DNA from: Camellia lanceoleosa | Taxonomy: Eukaryota > Streptophyta > Magnoliopsida > Ericales > Theaceae | NCBI GenBank assembly: GCA_025200525.1 | Contig: CM045762.1 | Span: 188,691,154 to 188,755,153 of the forward strand | DNA length: 64,000 bases | Direction of reading: 5' to 3' | In this document: piece by piece, positions 44,396-54,694 of the stretch | Layout: each line of letters begins with the position of its first letter | Position numbering within the stretch: the stretch's first letter is position 1 | Translations under genes and position numbers: made by a program | The notes under the pieces: generated by a model | The model's input: the letters and a program-made list of their open reading frames with translations, nothing else | Databases searched by the model: none | What the model was told of the DNA's origin: nothing

Positions 44396-44766
44396 GAGCT
44401 TTAAAAATAATATTTTTTAATATTAGTTTTAAAAATATTATAAAAAATAATTTTTAAGTAATATTTATTTTTATTTTTTATACAATTTGTAATATGTGAA
44501 TATATACCAACATATGAATTTTGTGGAACCATCTTGAAGGGAAGGGGAGGGAAAGAATAAAAGAAAACAATAAAGAATTTTTTTTAAAAAAAATACAAAG
44601 GAAGTTCTTCAATAATTGCAATTTATCAAATTAAGAACCAAAAGAACACAAATTAACTAATCAAAAACTTTACAAAGGTCAATAAATAAAATAAAGAAAA
44701 AAAAATCATAAATAGCAAAGTTAGGAATAAACTTCAAAATAAATAAACTATTTCTAATTCAAGTTG
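44396..44766. other. AT-rich DNA between the viral copy and the Harbinger transposase
   Basis: This is probably the 3' UTR and terminus of the Harbinger element on the minus strand. I looked for but could not find a terminal inverted repeat. Confidence 0.4.
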
Positions 44767-46040
44767 TTACAAATCTCCATGTAGATGCCACAAATGCTCA
44801 ACTAGGTCTGCTTGAAGTTTAGAATGAGTTTGTCTATCTCTGATGCGATGATGATTTTGAATGAATTCATAAAGTTTAGGTGTACACTCGTGTGACACTG
44901 TTGGAGGAAGACTTTTATCGATTGCATCATAATTACAGTCTATATTTTGTTCATTTCGCTCATCCTCAACAATCATGTTGTGCAATATTATTCATGCCTT
45001 TATAATAACTTTAAGGGTTTTAACTTTCCAAAAACGTGCAAATCCTCGCACAATTGCAAAACATACTTGGAGCACTCCAAATGCTCGTTCGACATCCTTC
45101 CTTGCTGACTCTTGAGTTTTAGCAAAATGTGTTTGCTTATTCCCTCGTGGAGATGTGATTGTTTTATCGAATGTTGACCATTGAGGATATATACCATCAA
45201 CGAGATGATATCCCATTATATAAGCATTTCCATTGATTGAGTAATTAATTTGGGGAGCACGGCCTTCAGCAAGGAAAAAAAATACAGAAGAACATTCTAG
45301 CACACTGATGTCGTTATGAGATCTCGGTAATCCAAAAAATACATGCCATATCCATAGATCATAGAAAGTCACAGTTTCTAAAATAATAGTTGGTTCATGG
45401 ATGTGACCACAATACATACCTATCCATGCAGTAGGACAATTCTTCCATTTCCAATACATACAATCAATGCTCCTCAACATTCTAGGAAACCCACGATTTT
45501 TTCCCACCTCTAGTAATTTAGCAATGTCATCTTTGTTTGGCGTCCTCAAGTACACATCTGAAAAAATTGTAAACACTGTCCTAACAAACCTTTGTAGACT
45601 TTCTATTGCAATGTTTTCTCCAATCTTCACATAATCATCTACAAAATCTGCCGCTATTCCATAAGTAAGCATCCTCATAGTAGCTATCATCTTTTGAAGG
45701 AAAGACAGACCAAGAACTCTAACAGTATCTTGTTTCTGGACAAAATAAGGATCATATGCTTCCACCATAAATAAAATACGAATAAAGAGACATCCACTCA
45801 TCCGGAACCTCCTCCTGAATAAATTGGGAGGATATGTAGGCGTTTCAGAGAAGTACTTTGATAAAGTCTCTTGTGGTCTTGAATTCGATTACGATAAATA
45901 ACTGCATGACCTTGAATGGAACCACAACGTAATCCCAATTGTCTCTCATTGTGTAGTTACTCTTCTTCTGAAGCAGCTATTGCAAAAATCTCCAATTCAC
46001 TATCAGAATCGGAGTCATCAATAATCATCTTCATTACACT
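44767..46040 (-). pseudogene. PIF/Harbinger transposase (DDE_Tnp_4), decayed
   Basis: This is a DDE transposase that excises and inserts Harbinger elements at TAA/TTA sites. Visible motifs on the minus strand: FRRRFRMSGCLFIRIL (helix before the catalytic core), RSIDCMYWKWKNCP (first Asp), GLPRSHNDISVLE (second Asp), RKDVERAFGVLQ (Glu), and a C-terminal IILHNMIVEDERNE. Breaks: a stop near 44992 in place of the Cys before IILHNM, a 1-bp frameshift near 45858, and a stop near 45950 in the N-terminal region. The start is placed near 46035 by similarity of the acidic leader. It lies downstream of its partner gene at 46518-47605, on the same strand, the normal Harbinger arrangement. Confidence 0.9.
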
Positions 46041-46517
46041 ATTGCGAGCCTTGGAAATTAAAAGAATAATGAAGCTGAGAGATAAACTACCAAAAATAAA
46101 TATTAGGTTGTATTTTGCTTCTTAAGCTTTGCAAGTTCCTGCCTAACAACTTCGATTTTCTGCAAAGTCAAATTTATAAAACATATCAAACAACTTCCAA
46201 AATCATAACACCAGCAACTTACATAATCTGTATTTAATTCATCAACTAATAGAAATGTCTTGTAAATAAGTAGCACATCAATCCAACATACAACAAGCAA
46301 TTTATATTTAGACTTGGAGTACTTTAGCAAGCATTCAACAAGAATTTCACTCAGTAACTAAATTACTACTAGTTCAAACATTCAACAGTACGTAGTTCCA
46401 AAATAGTTTAAACATATAATAACTAGTTCCAACATAAACTACATAAAAAACATAGTTTTGCCTACAATAGAGAATCAAATCCAACAATAAATAAAGTAAA
46501 AAACATAGTCCCAACAA
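46041..46517. other. Spacer between the two Harbinger genes
   Basis: AT-rich. It is probably the intergenic region (terminator and promoter) of the two transposon genes. No other feature recognised. Confidence 0.4.
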
Positions 46518-47605
46518 CTAAATCTTTTTTTGGAGAATTTCCATTTGGCGGCGATGAATGTATTTTGCTTGCAATGGAGGCAAAGCACTCGTATCTATTA
46601 ACATTATTCGCTCTTCCTCCTTTAATTGTTCTATTCGCATCTTCTCTTTCTCATTATCAATATTTTCTTGTTCCATTTGCGTCCTCACTTTCTCATTATC
46701 AATCTTTAAGATACGACCTTTCATACATTTATATTTTCTTGTCATTGATTTTCTTTCTATCTTCTTTTAACTCCTCTAATAATATTAAAATAGGTGACCC
46801 TCTTTCATTTCCACGATCTATATTCTTTCTTTTATTCAAACGTTCATTTTCAATCTTCCTACCCAGTGGTCTTTCCAAGTCTACATTGTCATTATGTGAG
46901 GCATCCTTGTCCTCTAAATTGATTGAATTTGGTGTACAAGGAGAACAAACGTTGGGAGTTGCCACTTTTTTTGTGATTTGTTTCTTCATGCTATATTCCT
47001 CTCGCCATTTTGGTTGATCTCTTAATTAACTCATGCCAACCATGTTCAAATGGAAATGACAATTTGTGAAATTCTTTGTATAATTTCTTCACATCGTGAA
47101 TCTGAATAATAGATAAAAGAACACTAATTATCATGAGATCAGACAATTCTAATAATAATAAGTATAAAAATCTCAATGGCATTAATACCTTGTCTTTCTC
47201 AGTCTTTCCACTTTAATTCAACCTTTGGATTTAGGCGAAGCACCCAATGAACTTATTCGTGGCAAGTTGAATTGCTGACCAACGATTCATTAAATAAGTT
47301 TGACTACAATTAGATGAAAACGTTTGGAACTGGTGGAAATACTTCCACACTCTTAGCCAATATGCCTTTGATTTTTGTTCATTCCCTTGTACTGGATCTA
47401 AGCTAATGTTAAGCCATGCCAATATGAGCATGCTGTCTTCTTCTGTAGTGAAGTTTCCTCCTCGTCGTGATTTCTTGGTGGTTTCTATTTGAGGAGAGAT
47501 TGGGAAAAATTGATCTCCTTGGTGAAGAGGTTCATCCATAAATTCATAGTCAGTCCTATCATTCATCAGGTTAGTGTAATATGCACAATTTTGTTGATAA
47601 TCCAT
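46518..47605 (-). pseudogene. Harbinger second protein, MYB/SANT-like with NAM-associated C-terminus
   Basis: This is the DNA-binding partner that PIF/Harbinger elements encode beside the transposase. Exon 1 (47605-47189) starts MDYQQNCAYY and contains a trihelix/MYB-like domain (RRGGNFTTEEDSMLILAWLN ... SQTYLMNRWSAIQLATNKFIGCFA). The intron is 47188-47102 (GTATTA...TTCAG, 87 bp). Exon 2 contains VKKLYKEFHKLSFPFEHGW and then a charged, coiled-coil C-terminal part that ends IHRRQMEILQKKI at 46518. Stops directly after FIGCFA and a few codons on, and a frameshift near 46995, inactivate it. Plant databases often call such proteins 'glutathione S-transferase T3-like', which is misleading. Confidence 0.85.
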
Positions 47606-49671
47606 TTACAGATAAGGTAAATATTTTTTTAATTCTTAAAACTAAAAACTAAAACTGAAACATTACTATTTCCACTGTGAAACACCTTGTAGTATAGTTA
47701 AAAATAAAGAAAATTATGGCTTGTAATGAACAAAATAAAAATAAAAAAAGCAAAGAAAACTATTTCTACTCTACAAATGTTTATATTTGCTAGGATACTT
47801 GGGGCTCCAATATTCTACTATCTATTTAAAGGTCCTTTTTTGGGTAAGTAAAACTGCTTACTGGTTAAGGCTTCTACCACCACAAGCATTTGGATATTTT
47901 ACCATTAACACTCTAGAATGGTGGTTATTGAAATGAGTTGGCCAATAGCTTTTTGAAGGCAATGATGGTGTTCTTTAGGGTCAGCTTGTAAAAAAATATA
48001 TAAATGTCATCTAGATAAATTTTTAAAACCAAGTATAATTGCCAAATAAAGGAGATAAAAATGAAATGGAGGCAAGTCTATGCCTTCTTTGAGTAGAGTT
48101 TACAAAGATAAGAACTTCGAGGTTGCATTATTCATGCCTAATTAGTTGACAAATTTAAGATTACAAAGATAATGTAAATATGAAACTCAAATAAGATAAT
48201 GTAAATATGAAACATATAGACATATACGCAAACCCAATATATACATTTTTTTTTTCCTAGCATTGATGATAAATTTGCATGCAAAGATACAAATAAATAA
48301 CAATAAAACAAAGACCAAGCACACTCAAAGCAATAACATAAACAGAGTAAAAAACAAACCCAAACCAAATACTACATGCACATACACAAACCCCAATCTA
48401 TATATATATATATATTGTTAATCATAAAAAAAAAAAAAAAAAAAAAAAAAAACAGTGTTGCTGATTATTGTTGCTGCTATTTGTATAGTTTTTATTTTTT
48501 ATTTTTTATTTTTTTTGATCAGTTAAAAATAAGAATTTTATTGATACTAAGTAGTTGTTTGGGATGTGCTATATAAATGCACTTTTTGACTTTTTGGTTA
48601 AAAAAGTAGAGAAAAAAAATGTATATTTGAGTTAACTTTTTAACTTTTTACGAAAAAATATGTAATAAAATATTATAGTAAAATCAAAATGACCATTTTA
48701 CCCTTTTAACTTTTTAACTTTTTAGGTAGTTGAATTCAAATGGCAAAATAATAATTTTGCCTTAGTGGTTTCCCCCACAAGCTACCCTTGAATAGTATAG
48801 ACTTTTCATCTTTTTTAATAACTTTTTGACTTTTTAACTTTTTAGTTTATCCCAAACAAGACCTAACTATATGAAAATATAAGCAAAACCATCGATAAAG
48901 GGTGAGCATACCCTCTCGAAAACAACCCATAAACACACAATTGATGAGATATCAATTACACCAAACCATCCAATAAACCATAAACCACCCAATAAACTAT
49001 AACCCATGCTCATCTATAACCATCACCCAAAGCAAAAGAAAAAACACAGGTAAACAAAGCATCACCAAGGCAGCTATCCAATTCAAATCCATGCTTATCT
49101 ATAACCATGTTCTTTTTTTTTCTCTATCAGTAAAATTTTCGTTACTGATCAAATATATATATACACACATACATATACACAACCCAAATTAGTATTTAGA
49201 CATACACAAAAATTCAACACATATACGCATACAAACAAACCCAAATTAGATGTGTTCATAAAACCAAATCAGAAGGTATACATGGAGGGTTCAACTGTAT
49301 TAAGTGAGAGACTTGTATAGAGGAGAAAATAGGAGTTCAGGAGGGGGAAATAATAGCAGATTCAATTTGGGGTTTCCCACAGATTGGGGGAAATAATGGC
49401 AGATTCAAAGAAAAAGATTCAGTAAACATAGAGGAAGAAAAGAGAAATAGAGAGAGTACCATACCTTCACAAGGCGTTGATGGAGAAGGCATTGATGGAG
49501 AGAGAACTGAAGCTAAATGCTTTGGTAGGAAAGATTTGGTAAGAAAGAGACCGTATGTGTTTGGAAAGCCTAGGGCTTTTCAATTGTAGCCAGTGAAAAA
49601 TTCTCAAGGTAGCTAGCTTAATAGCTAGTCCATTGAAGGCCCAAAATCAAAGTTAAATTAGTTGAAATGCC
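47606..49671 (-). other. Probable 5' leader/intron of the Harbinger gene, with inserted MITE
   Basis: On the minus strand 49560-49440 looks like a plant 5' UTR, with a donor-like ggtatggtac near 49465. The next 1.8 kb down to the ATG at 47605 would be a leader intron. This is inference. It contains a 26-bp A run (48427-48452), AT microsatellite (48401-48415) and a hAT-like MITE (48548-48866). No other gene seen. Confidence 0.4.
48548..48866. mobile_element. hAT-like MITE
   Basis: Ends TAAGTAGTTGTTTGGGATG and (complement) TAGTTAGGTCTTGTTTGGGA are inverted. The body is of 'aactttttgactttttaac' repeats, as in 3224-3540 and 53707-53941. Confidence 0.7.
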
Positions 49672-49674
49672 TAA

Positions 49675-50225
49675 GGGCATCTCCAACGCTTTACTTCTTT
49701 TTTCACTAAATCTGAGTCGAAAAAATAACTTTTCATCAAATCTGATACTCAGTGCTCCAACCCTTGATTTTTATCAAATTTTCATCCGGGACAACCGGGT
49801 GGTCGACCGGTTAAGCCAAAAAAAAATTTTTTTTTTTTTTTGATTTGTTTTTTTGATTTTTTTTGAACTTTTTGAACCTTTTAGTGGTCGACCGGTTGGT
49901 CAACTGGGTGGTCGACCGGTTAGCCAAAAAAAAAATTTTTTTTTTTTTTTTCAACGTTTTGAACTTTTTTTTTTGACTTTTTGAACCTTTAGCTGGTCGA
50001 CTGGTTGGTCAACCGGCCGGTCAACCGACTGGTCGACCGGTTCATCTTTTTCAACGGTCATCAATAGTGTTTTGATGAAACGCGGAGCCTGTATCAAATT
50101 TGGTGAAACGTTTGATGAAATTTCGATTTGATATCGATTTGGTGAAAGGATTAGAGCATGAAACAGTGTTTTTTTCACCAAATTTTAAATTTGGTGAAAT
50201 GTTTGATTCAGGGTTGGAGATGGTC
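49675..50225. mobile_element. Tourist-like (PIF/Harbinger) MITE 1
   Basis: 551 bp. Inverted ends GGGCATCTCCAACG and (complement) GACCATCTCCAACC. A TAA target duplication lies on both sides (49672-49674, 50226-50228), the PIF/Harbinger signature. The interior has several copies of ggtcgaccggtt-type palindromic units between T-runs. Confidence 0.88.
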
Positions 50226-50265
50226 TAACAAGTCTGTTTTACCTATCCCATTAGAGTTGCCCTAA

Positions 50266-50768
50266 GAGCATCTCCAACGGTGAATCAGATTTTTCATCAA
50301 ATTTGAGTAAAAAATGACTCATTTCATCAAATTTAGTATCACATGTTCCAACGGTTCACATTTCACCAAATCATCCTGGTCGACGGCCGACAAAAAAAAT
50401 TTTTTTTTTTTTGGAATTGTCTGAACTTTTTTTTTTGAACTTTCTGAACTTTTTTCGGGACGATCGGCCGATTGACCGGTTAGGCAAAAAAAATTTTTTT
50501 TTTTTTTTTAACGGTTTGAACTTTTTTTCCTGAACTGTTTGAATCTTTCTTTGTCGTGGATTGGTCAATGGCTAGTCAACCGAATGGTCGTCGGTTGTTA
50601 TAACCCAACTGATCAAGATGATGATTTGGTGAAATGCTTCACTTGATGAAATGTTTGGTGAAATCTCATTTTGATATCGATTTGGTGCAACCGTTTGAGC
50701 AGTGAACAGTAGTTTTTTCATCAAATTTTGAATTTGATACTGGGTTTGATGAACCGTTGGAAATGGTC
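50266..50768. mobile_element. Tourist-like (PIF/Harbinger) MITE 2
   Basis: 503 bp. Ends GAGCATCTCCAACGG and (complement) GACCATTTCCAACGG. TAA duplications at 50263-50265 and 50769-50771. Same family and same orientation as MITE 1, 40 bp away. Confidence 0.88.
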
Positions 50769-50784
50769 TAAGGCACATTATTCT

Positions 50785-51540
50785 TAAGGGTATTTCTTTG
50801 AGTGTGATCAATGGTATTTGCTCTGAAGATTATTCAGTTTGTTTGGTTCTGATTTTCAAAAAATTTTACTTTTTTATTTTTCGTATTTTATTGTTTTCAA
50901 TGAATTTTTTTAATATTTTAAGCTATTTTTTTAATTTTTAGACACACCTAACATAAATACACTTAAAAAGTATAATATTTGCGAAAAAAACTTTAAAAAA
51001 TACACTAAAAATCAAAAAAATACGAAAATTCAGTAAATTTTTTAATATTTTTTTTTGTATTTATTAATCTTTTAAAATATTTTTTTCATGAATATTTTAA
51101 TAGTTAAATACATTTAAGTAAGATGCATCTAAAAAAGTAAAAAAATATATTTAAAATTTTAAAAACATTCACTAAAAACTAAAAAAATGTGAAAAATAAA
51201 AATTTAATTTTTAAAAAATTAAAACCAAATACTGATTCTTTTTCTAGATTTGGGCATATTGTGAAGAGCATAGCTGGTGTAGGAAACTCTCTGCCCTGGT
51301 TTGAAGTGGCTCATGTCCATCGGCAAGGGAATGATCTCGCGCATCGCCTTGCTCGCTAGGCGAGGATGGGTCAGTTTTGTCCACTTGGGTAAGAACAAGT
51401 CCAGAGTCTATTCTTTCCCTTGTATTGTGTTGATGGAGGCTTTTGAACCACTTTAGTATTTTATTATGGGGTCTTTTGGAATAATAATAAAAAGTTAGTT
51501 TTTTGGGGCATGTACCAATAAATCTCAAATTTGTATCTTG
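50785..51540 (+). pseudogene. LINE remnant, end of RNase H domain and 3' tail (piece 3), with MITE insert
   Basis: 50785-50834 (SVINGICSEDY) and 51237-51400 (SRFGHIVKSIAG, then WFEVAHVHRQGNDLAHRLAR) read as one LINE RNase H end once the MITE at 50835-51233 is taken out. After a stop near 51357 a 3' UTR-like part follows. This is the part of the domain that would follow piece 2 (37868-38172), so it may be the same LINE copy. Confidence 0.75.
50835..51233. mobile_element. MITE inside the LINE tail
   Basis: 399 bp. Ends CAGTTTGTTTGGTTCTGATT and (complement) CAGTATTTGGTTTTAATT. The flanking 3-mer ATT is present on both sides, and removing the insert with one ATT restores the LINE reading frame. 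Class not settled. Confidence 0.75.
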
Positions 51541-51589
51541 TAACCCATTTGGTCCTATGAATTTTCTTGTGAACCGTTAGGTCCTATCC

Positions 51590-51990
51590 CAATGTTAATG
51601 ATCATTGAACATCATCGACATCAAATCATCAACATTAAACATCATCAAACATTAAATATTAAACATCATCATCAACATTAAACAATAAACATCATCAAAC
51701 ATTAAACATTAAACATTATTCATCATCAACATCAAACATCAAACATCAGACATAAAACATTATTCTTCAACATTAAACATTATCATCAACATTAAACATT
51801 AAACATCATCATCAACATTAAACATTAAACATTAAACATCATCAAACATTATACATTAAACATTATTGATCATCAACATCAAACATCAGACATAAAATAT
51901 TAGCCTTCAACATTAAACATTATACATCGTCATCAAACATTAAACATCATCATCAATATTAAACATTTAAATATGAAACATTAAACTTTC
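51590..51990. repeat. Short-period tandem array (ACATTAA / ACATCATCA)
   Basis: About 400 bp of interspersed 'aaacattaaacat' and 'catcatcaacatt' units, irregular order, no spacers. It is a degenerate micro/minisatellite; no coding meaning is apparent. Confidence 0.85.
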
Positions 51991-53706
51991 ATTTTTCTTC
52001 GTCTTCAACATCAAAACAAACCAAACAATCGCTAATACTCAAGCTTCTTTCCTTCAATCACTTACTTTTTCTTAGCATCAAACAACATCGCAATGTCGAG
52101 CCTACACGATCGACTATGCTATGCTTTCTATTCTTCATCGCTTACTCTCCTTTTCTCTTGTTGATCTTTTTTTGGCGTTGAATTGCCTCCTCACGAGAAA
52201 TCGATCAAGAAGAACTTTTGGTTCCATTTGGTTCTTGTTTTCTTCGATTATGTTGTTCGTGTTCCAAACCTTATTTTCTCATCCGGGTATGGATTGTCTC
52301 TCTCTTTGTCTTCTTTATTGGAAGTGCTTTTCTCTTTTTCTATGTTTATATTATTTTTGATGGGATGAGTGGTTGCCATGAAGTGAACGAGAGAAGAAAA
52401 TTTCGAGAAAATTCTGAGAAAGAAAATGAAAAAAGAAAATGAAAAAGCAAAATTCTTCGGAGAAGGTATAGAATAAAACCCTAATTTTTTGAATTGTCCC
52501 TAGCTTTGAGGAGAGTCTTTAACCCTAATTTCTTGTGCCCAAGAAATGCTGTGTGTGTGTGTGATATGGATTTTGGAGTGTGGATTTTTGAGGAATTGAT
52601 CTAGAAATTAATGTTTTTTTTTTTTTTCCATGATGTTTTGTTAATGTTGCTAATGTAGCAAATGTTTTAATGATATTAATAATGTTGGTGGTGTTGCTGA
52701 TGTAGATAGTGGGACTAAATGGTGCATAAGAAAATTCATAGGACTAAATGGTTCAACTTTCTATCATATAGGATTTACTGGTAATTTTTCCTAGTTTTTT
52801 ATCTTTTTAATTTTTTTAGTCAAAAAAGTCAGCTTTTTTATTCAAAATAACCCAATTTTTTTATCAAAAATGTCACCAAAAAAGTTAAAATGTCAAAAAG
52901 TCAATTTTTTACCAATTTTCTAAAACACCACTATATTATTCTATCTAATAAAAAAAAGTCAAATATCAAAATAAAATCTATTTTATACTTCGAAAATTTG
53001 AGACATTGGACAGTAAATTTTTTTTAAAAAAATTGTTTGATAAGTTTGAGGTAATACTCTCTTCGTCTAGGATGTGGGTTAGTTTTTTTACTTTTTAGTT
53101 TTTTTTTGTTATTTTAGCCTATGGTCAAAAAATCTTGTTTGGAATAGAATTTTTGATTTTTTTCTAAATTTTTGTGAAAGAAAAAATGAATGATTATAAT
53201 TTAGATGTAACATTTTTGTCTTATTGATTTTTTAGTCTATTTAATTTTTTTTTGACTAAAATAACCACAAAAAATCCATGCCAATAAGTCTTCGTTTAGC
53301 ATTTGCTTTTTTAGTTGACTTTTTTGTTGTAAGACTTTTTTAACTTGATTTTTTTGACCTCATTTGATTTGGCTTTTTTGGTTTTTTGACGTTTGTGAAA
53401 GAAAAATTATAATGATTATAATTTGAATGTGATATTTTATTTTATTAATTTATATAATTAATTTTATCTTTTTATATTTTTTTTAGCCAAAAATCAAATC
53501 CCAAACAAAACTTAATAGTTAAGCCATCATTGACTCCATCGGCACTATAAAAAAAATAATTTGCCAAACAAATTTAATTATAATTTTACTTGAGCCATCA
53601 TAACATTAGTCATAAGAATTGAGAGGGGTGATTGATGTGTTTCTGTATTGGATAAATATCTTGTAAACCTTATCTCGTAAGTGAATTTTAATAATTTTTA
53701 TTCTCT
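51991..53706. other. AT-rich DNA, MITE-like segments, no supported gene
   Basis: 52020-52440 is pyrimidine-rich and could be a leader or gene fragment, but no domain is seen. 52790-53515 is made of 'ctttttgac/gtcaaaaaag' repeats. A MITE-like pair of ends (gacctcatttgatttggc at 53368 and its diverged inverse near 53510) suggests a nested hAT-like element. Confidence 0.45.
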
Positions 53707-53941
53707 GGCCTCGTTTTGAAATAAATTTTTTTAATAATTTTTTAACTTTTTAATTAAAATATGATGTAAAAAAAATTAATATATTTGGAATGATTTTTTA
53801 GATTTTTACGAAAAGATGTGCAAAAAATAGAGAAAAAAAAATCTTTGACTTTTTTATATAAATTGTTGACTTTTTAATTTTTTTAATGACTTTTTAATTT
53901 TTTGACTTTTTGACTAAAAAAGACACTTGCCAAGCATGGTC
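53707..53941. mobile_element. hAT-like MITE
   Basis: Starts GGCCTCGTTTTGAAATAAA and ends with the diverged inverse (complement GACCATGCTTGGCAAGTG). The body aligns with the MITE at 3224-3540 (same order of 'actttttaa', 'agagaaaaaaa', 'ttgactttttaa' blocks). Confidence 0.65.
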
Positions 53942-54694
53942 TTAGTAGTTAAATATCCAATTATTTTTACTTTTTCAATAACATTTAAAAGATCCTTCAT
54001 TGTAGAAAAATATGAATGTTCATTGAAAAAATATATTAAAAAAATTATTTTTTTTCTAATTAAATTGATAATTCAATCACATTTTTTGGTGAAGATTTAA
54101 ATTTGTTTATTTCTCAATATTTTTTGGTTATAAATTTACAAAAAGTGATGCTAATCACTGTCATTTAAGATAAAATAATGTCACAATAATTATAATTTTA
54201 ATATATTTTTCATAAAATTTATCATTTATTATATTAGTTTGACGGTCATTTACATTTTCTATTTATTGAAAACACTATCACTTTAGTAAAAATTATAAAA
54301 ATAAATTAAAAATTAATGAAAAAATTGATAAAAAAGTCTATCACAAAGGATATAAGATACAAGATATTAGATATTAGATTCAAGGTATAATCTTATTTGG
54401 TGAAAAGGACACGCCATAAAAGGTCGTTGGAAAATTGGTCAAAAAAGTCGCTAGTGTTCGATGGAGACGGATCTCTAGCAACAGCAAGTGGTGGTAATAA
54501 GGTAGAGAAATGTGTAATATTCAACATATAGATTGTTAAGTGAATGATATGTGTCACATATCAATAGATAGTTAGTTTAGTATTCCAATCAAAAAAAAAA
54601 AAAAGATAGTTAGTTTAGTAAATTTCAATAGATTAAAAGATAGTTGTCCTTTTTTAGACAAATTGTGTCCTTTTAACCCAAAAAGATTAGAGCT
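53942..54694. other. AT-rich intergenic DNA
   Basis: No coding or structural feature supported. Confidence 0.45.

Noticed and set aside
46558..47017. Plus-strand frames opposite the Harbinger second gene
   Set aside because: Shadows of the minus-strand gene with its low-complexity coiled-coil coding region.
49675..49690. GGGCATCTCCAACG as the terminus of the autonomous Harbinger element
   Set aside because: It points away from the transposase genes and is paired with the inverse at 50212-50225 to form the MITE; no partner was found left of the transposase.
51590..51990. Array of regular short units considered as a CRISPR
   Set aside because: Units of 7-15 bp without unique spacers in a plant nuclear context; a degenerate tandem repeat.
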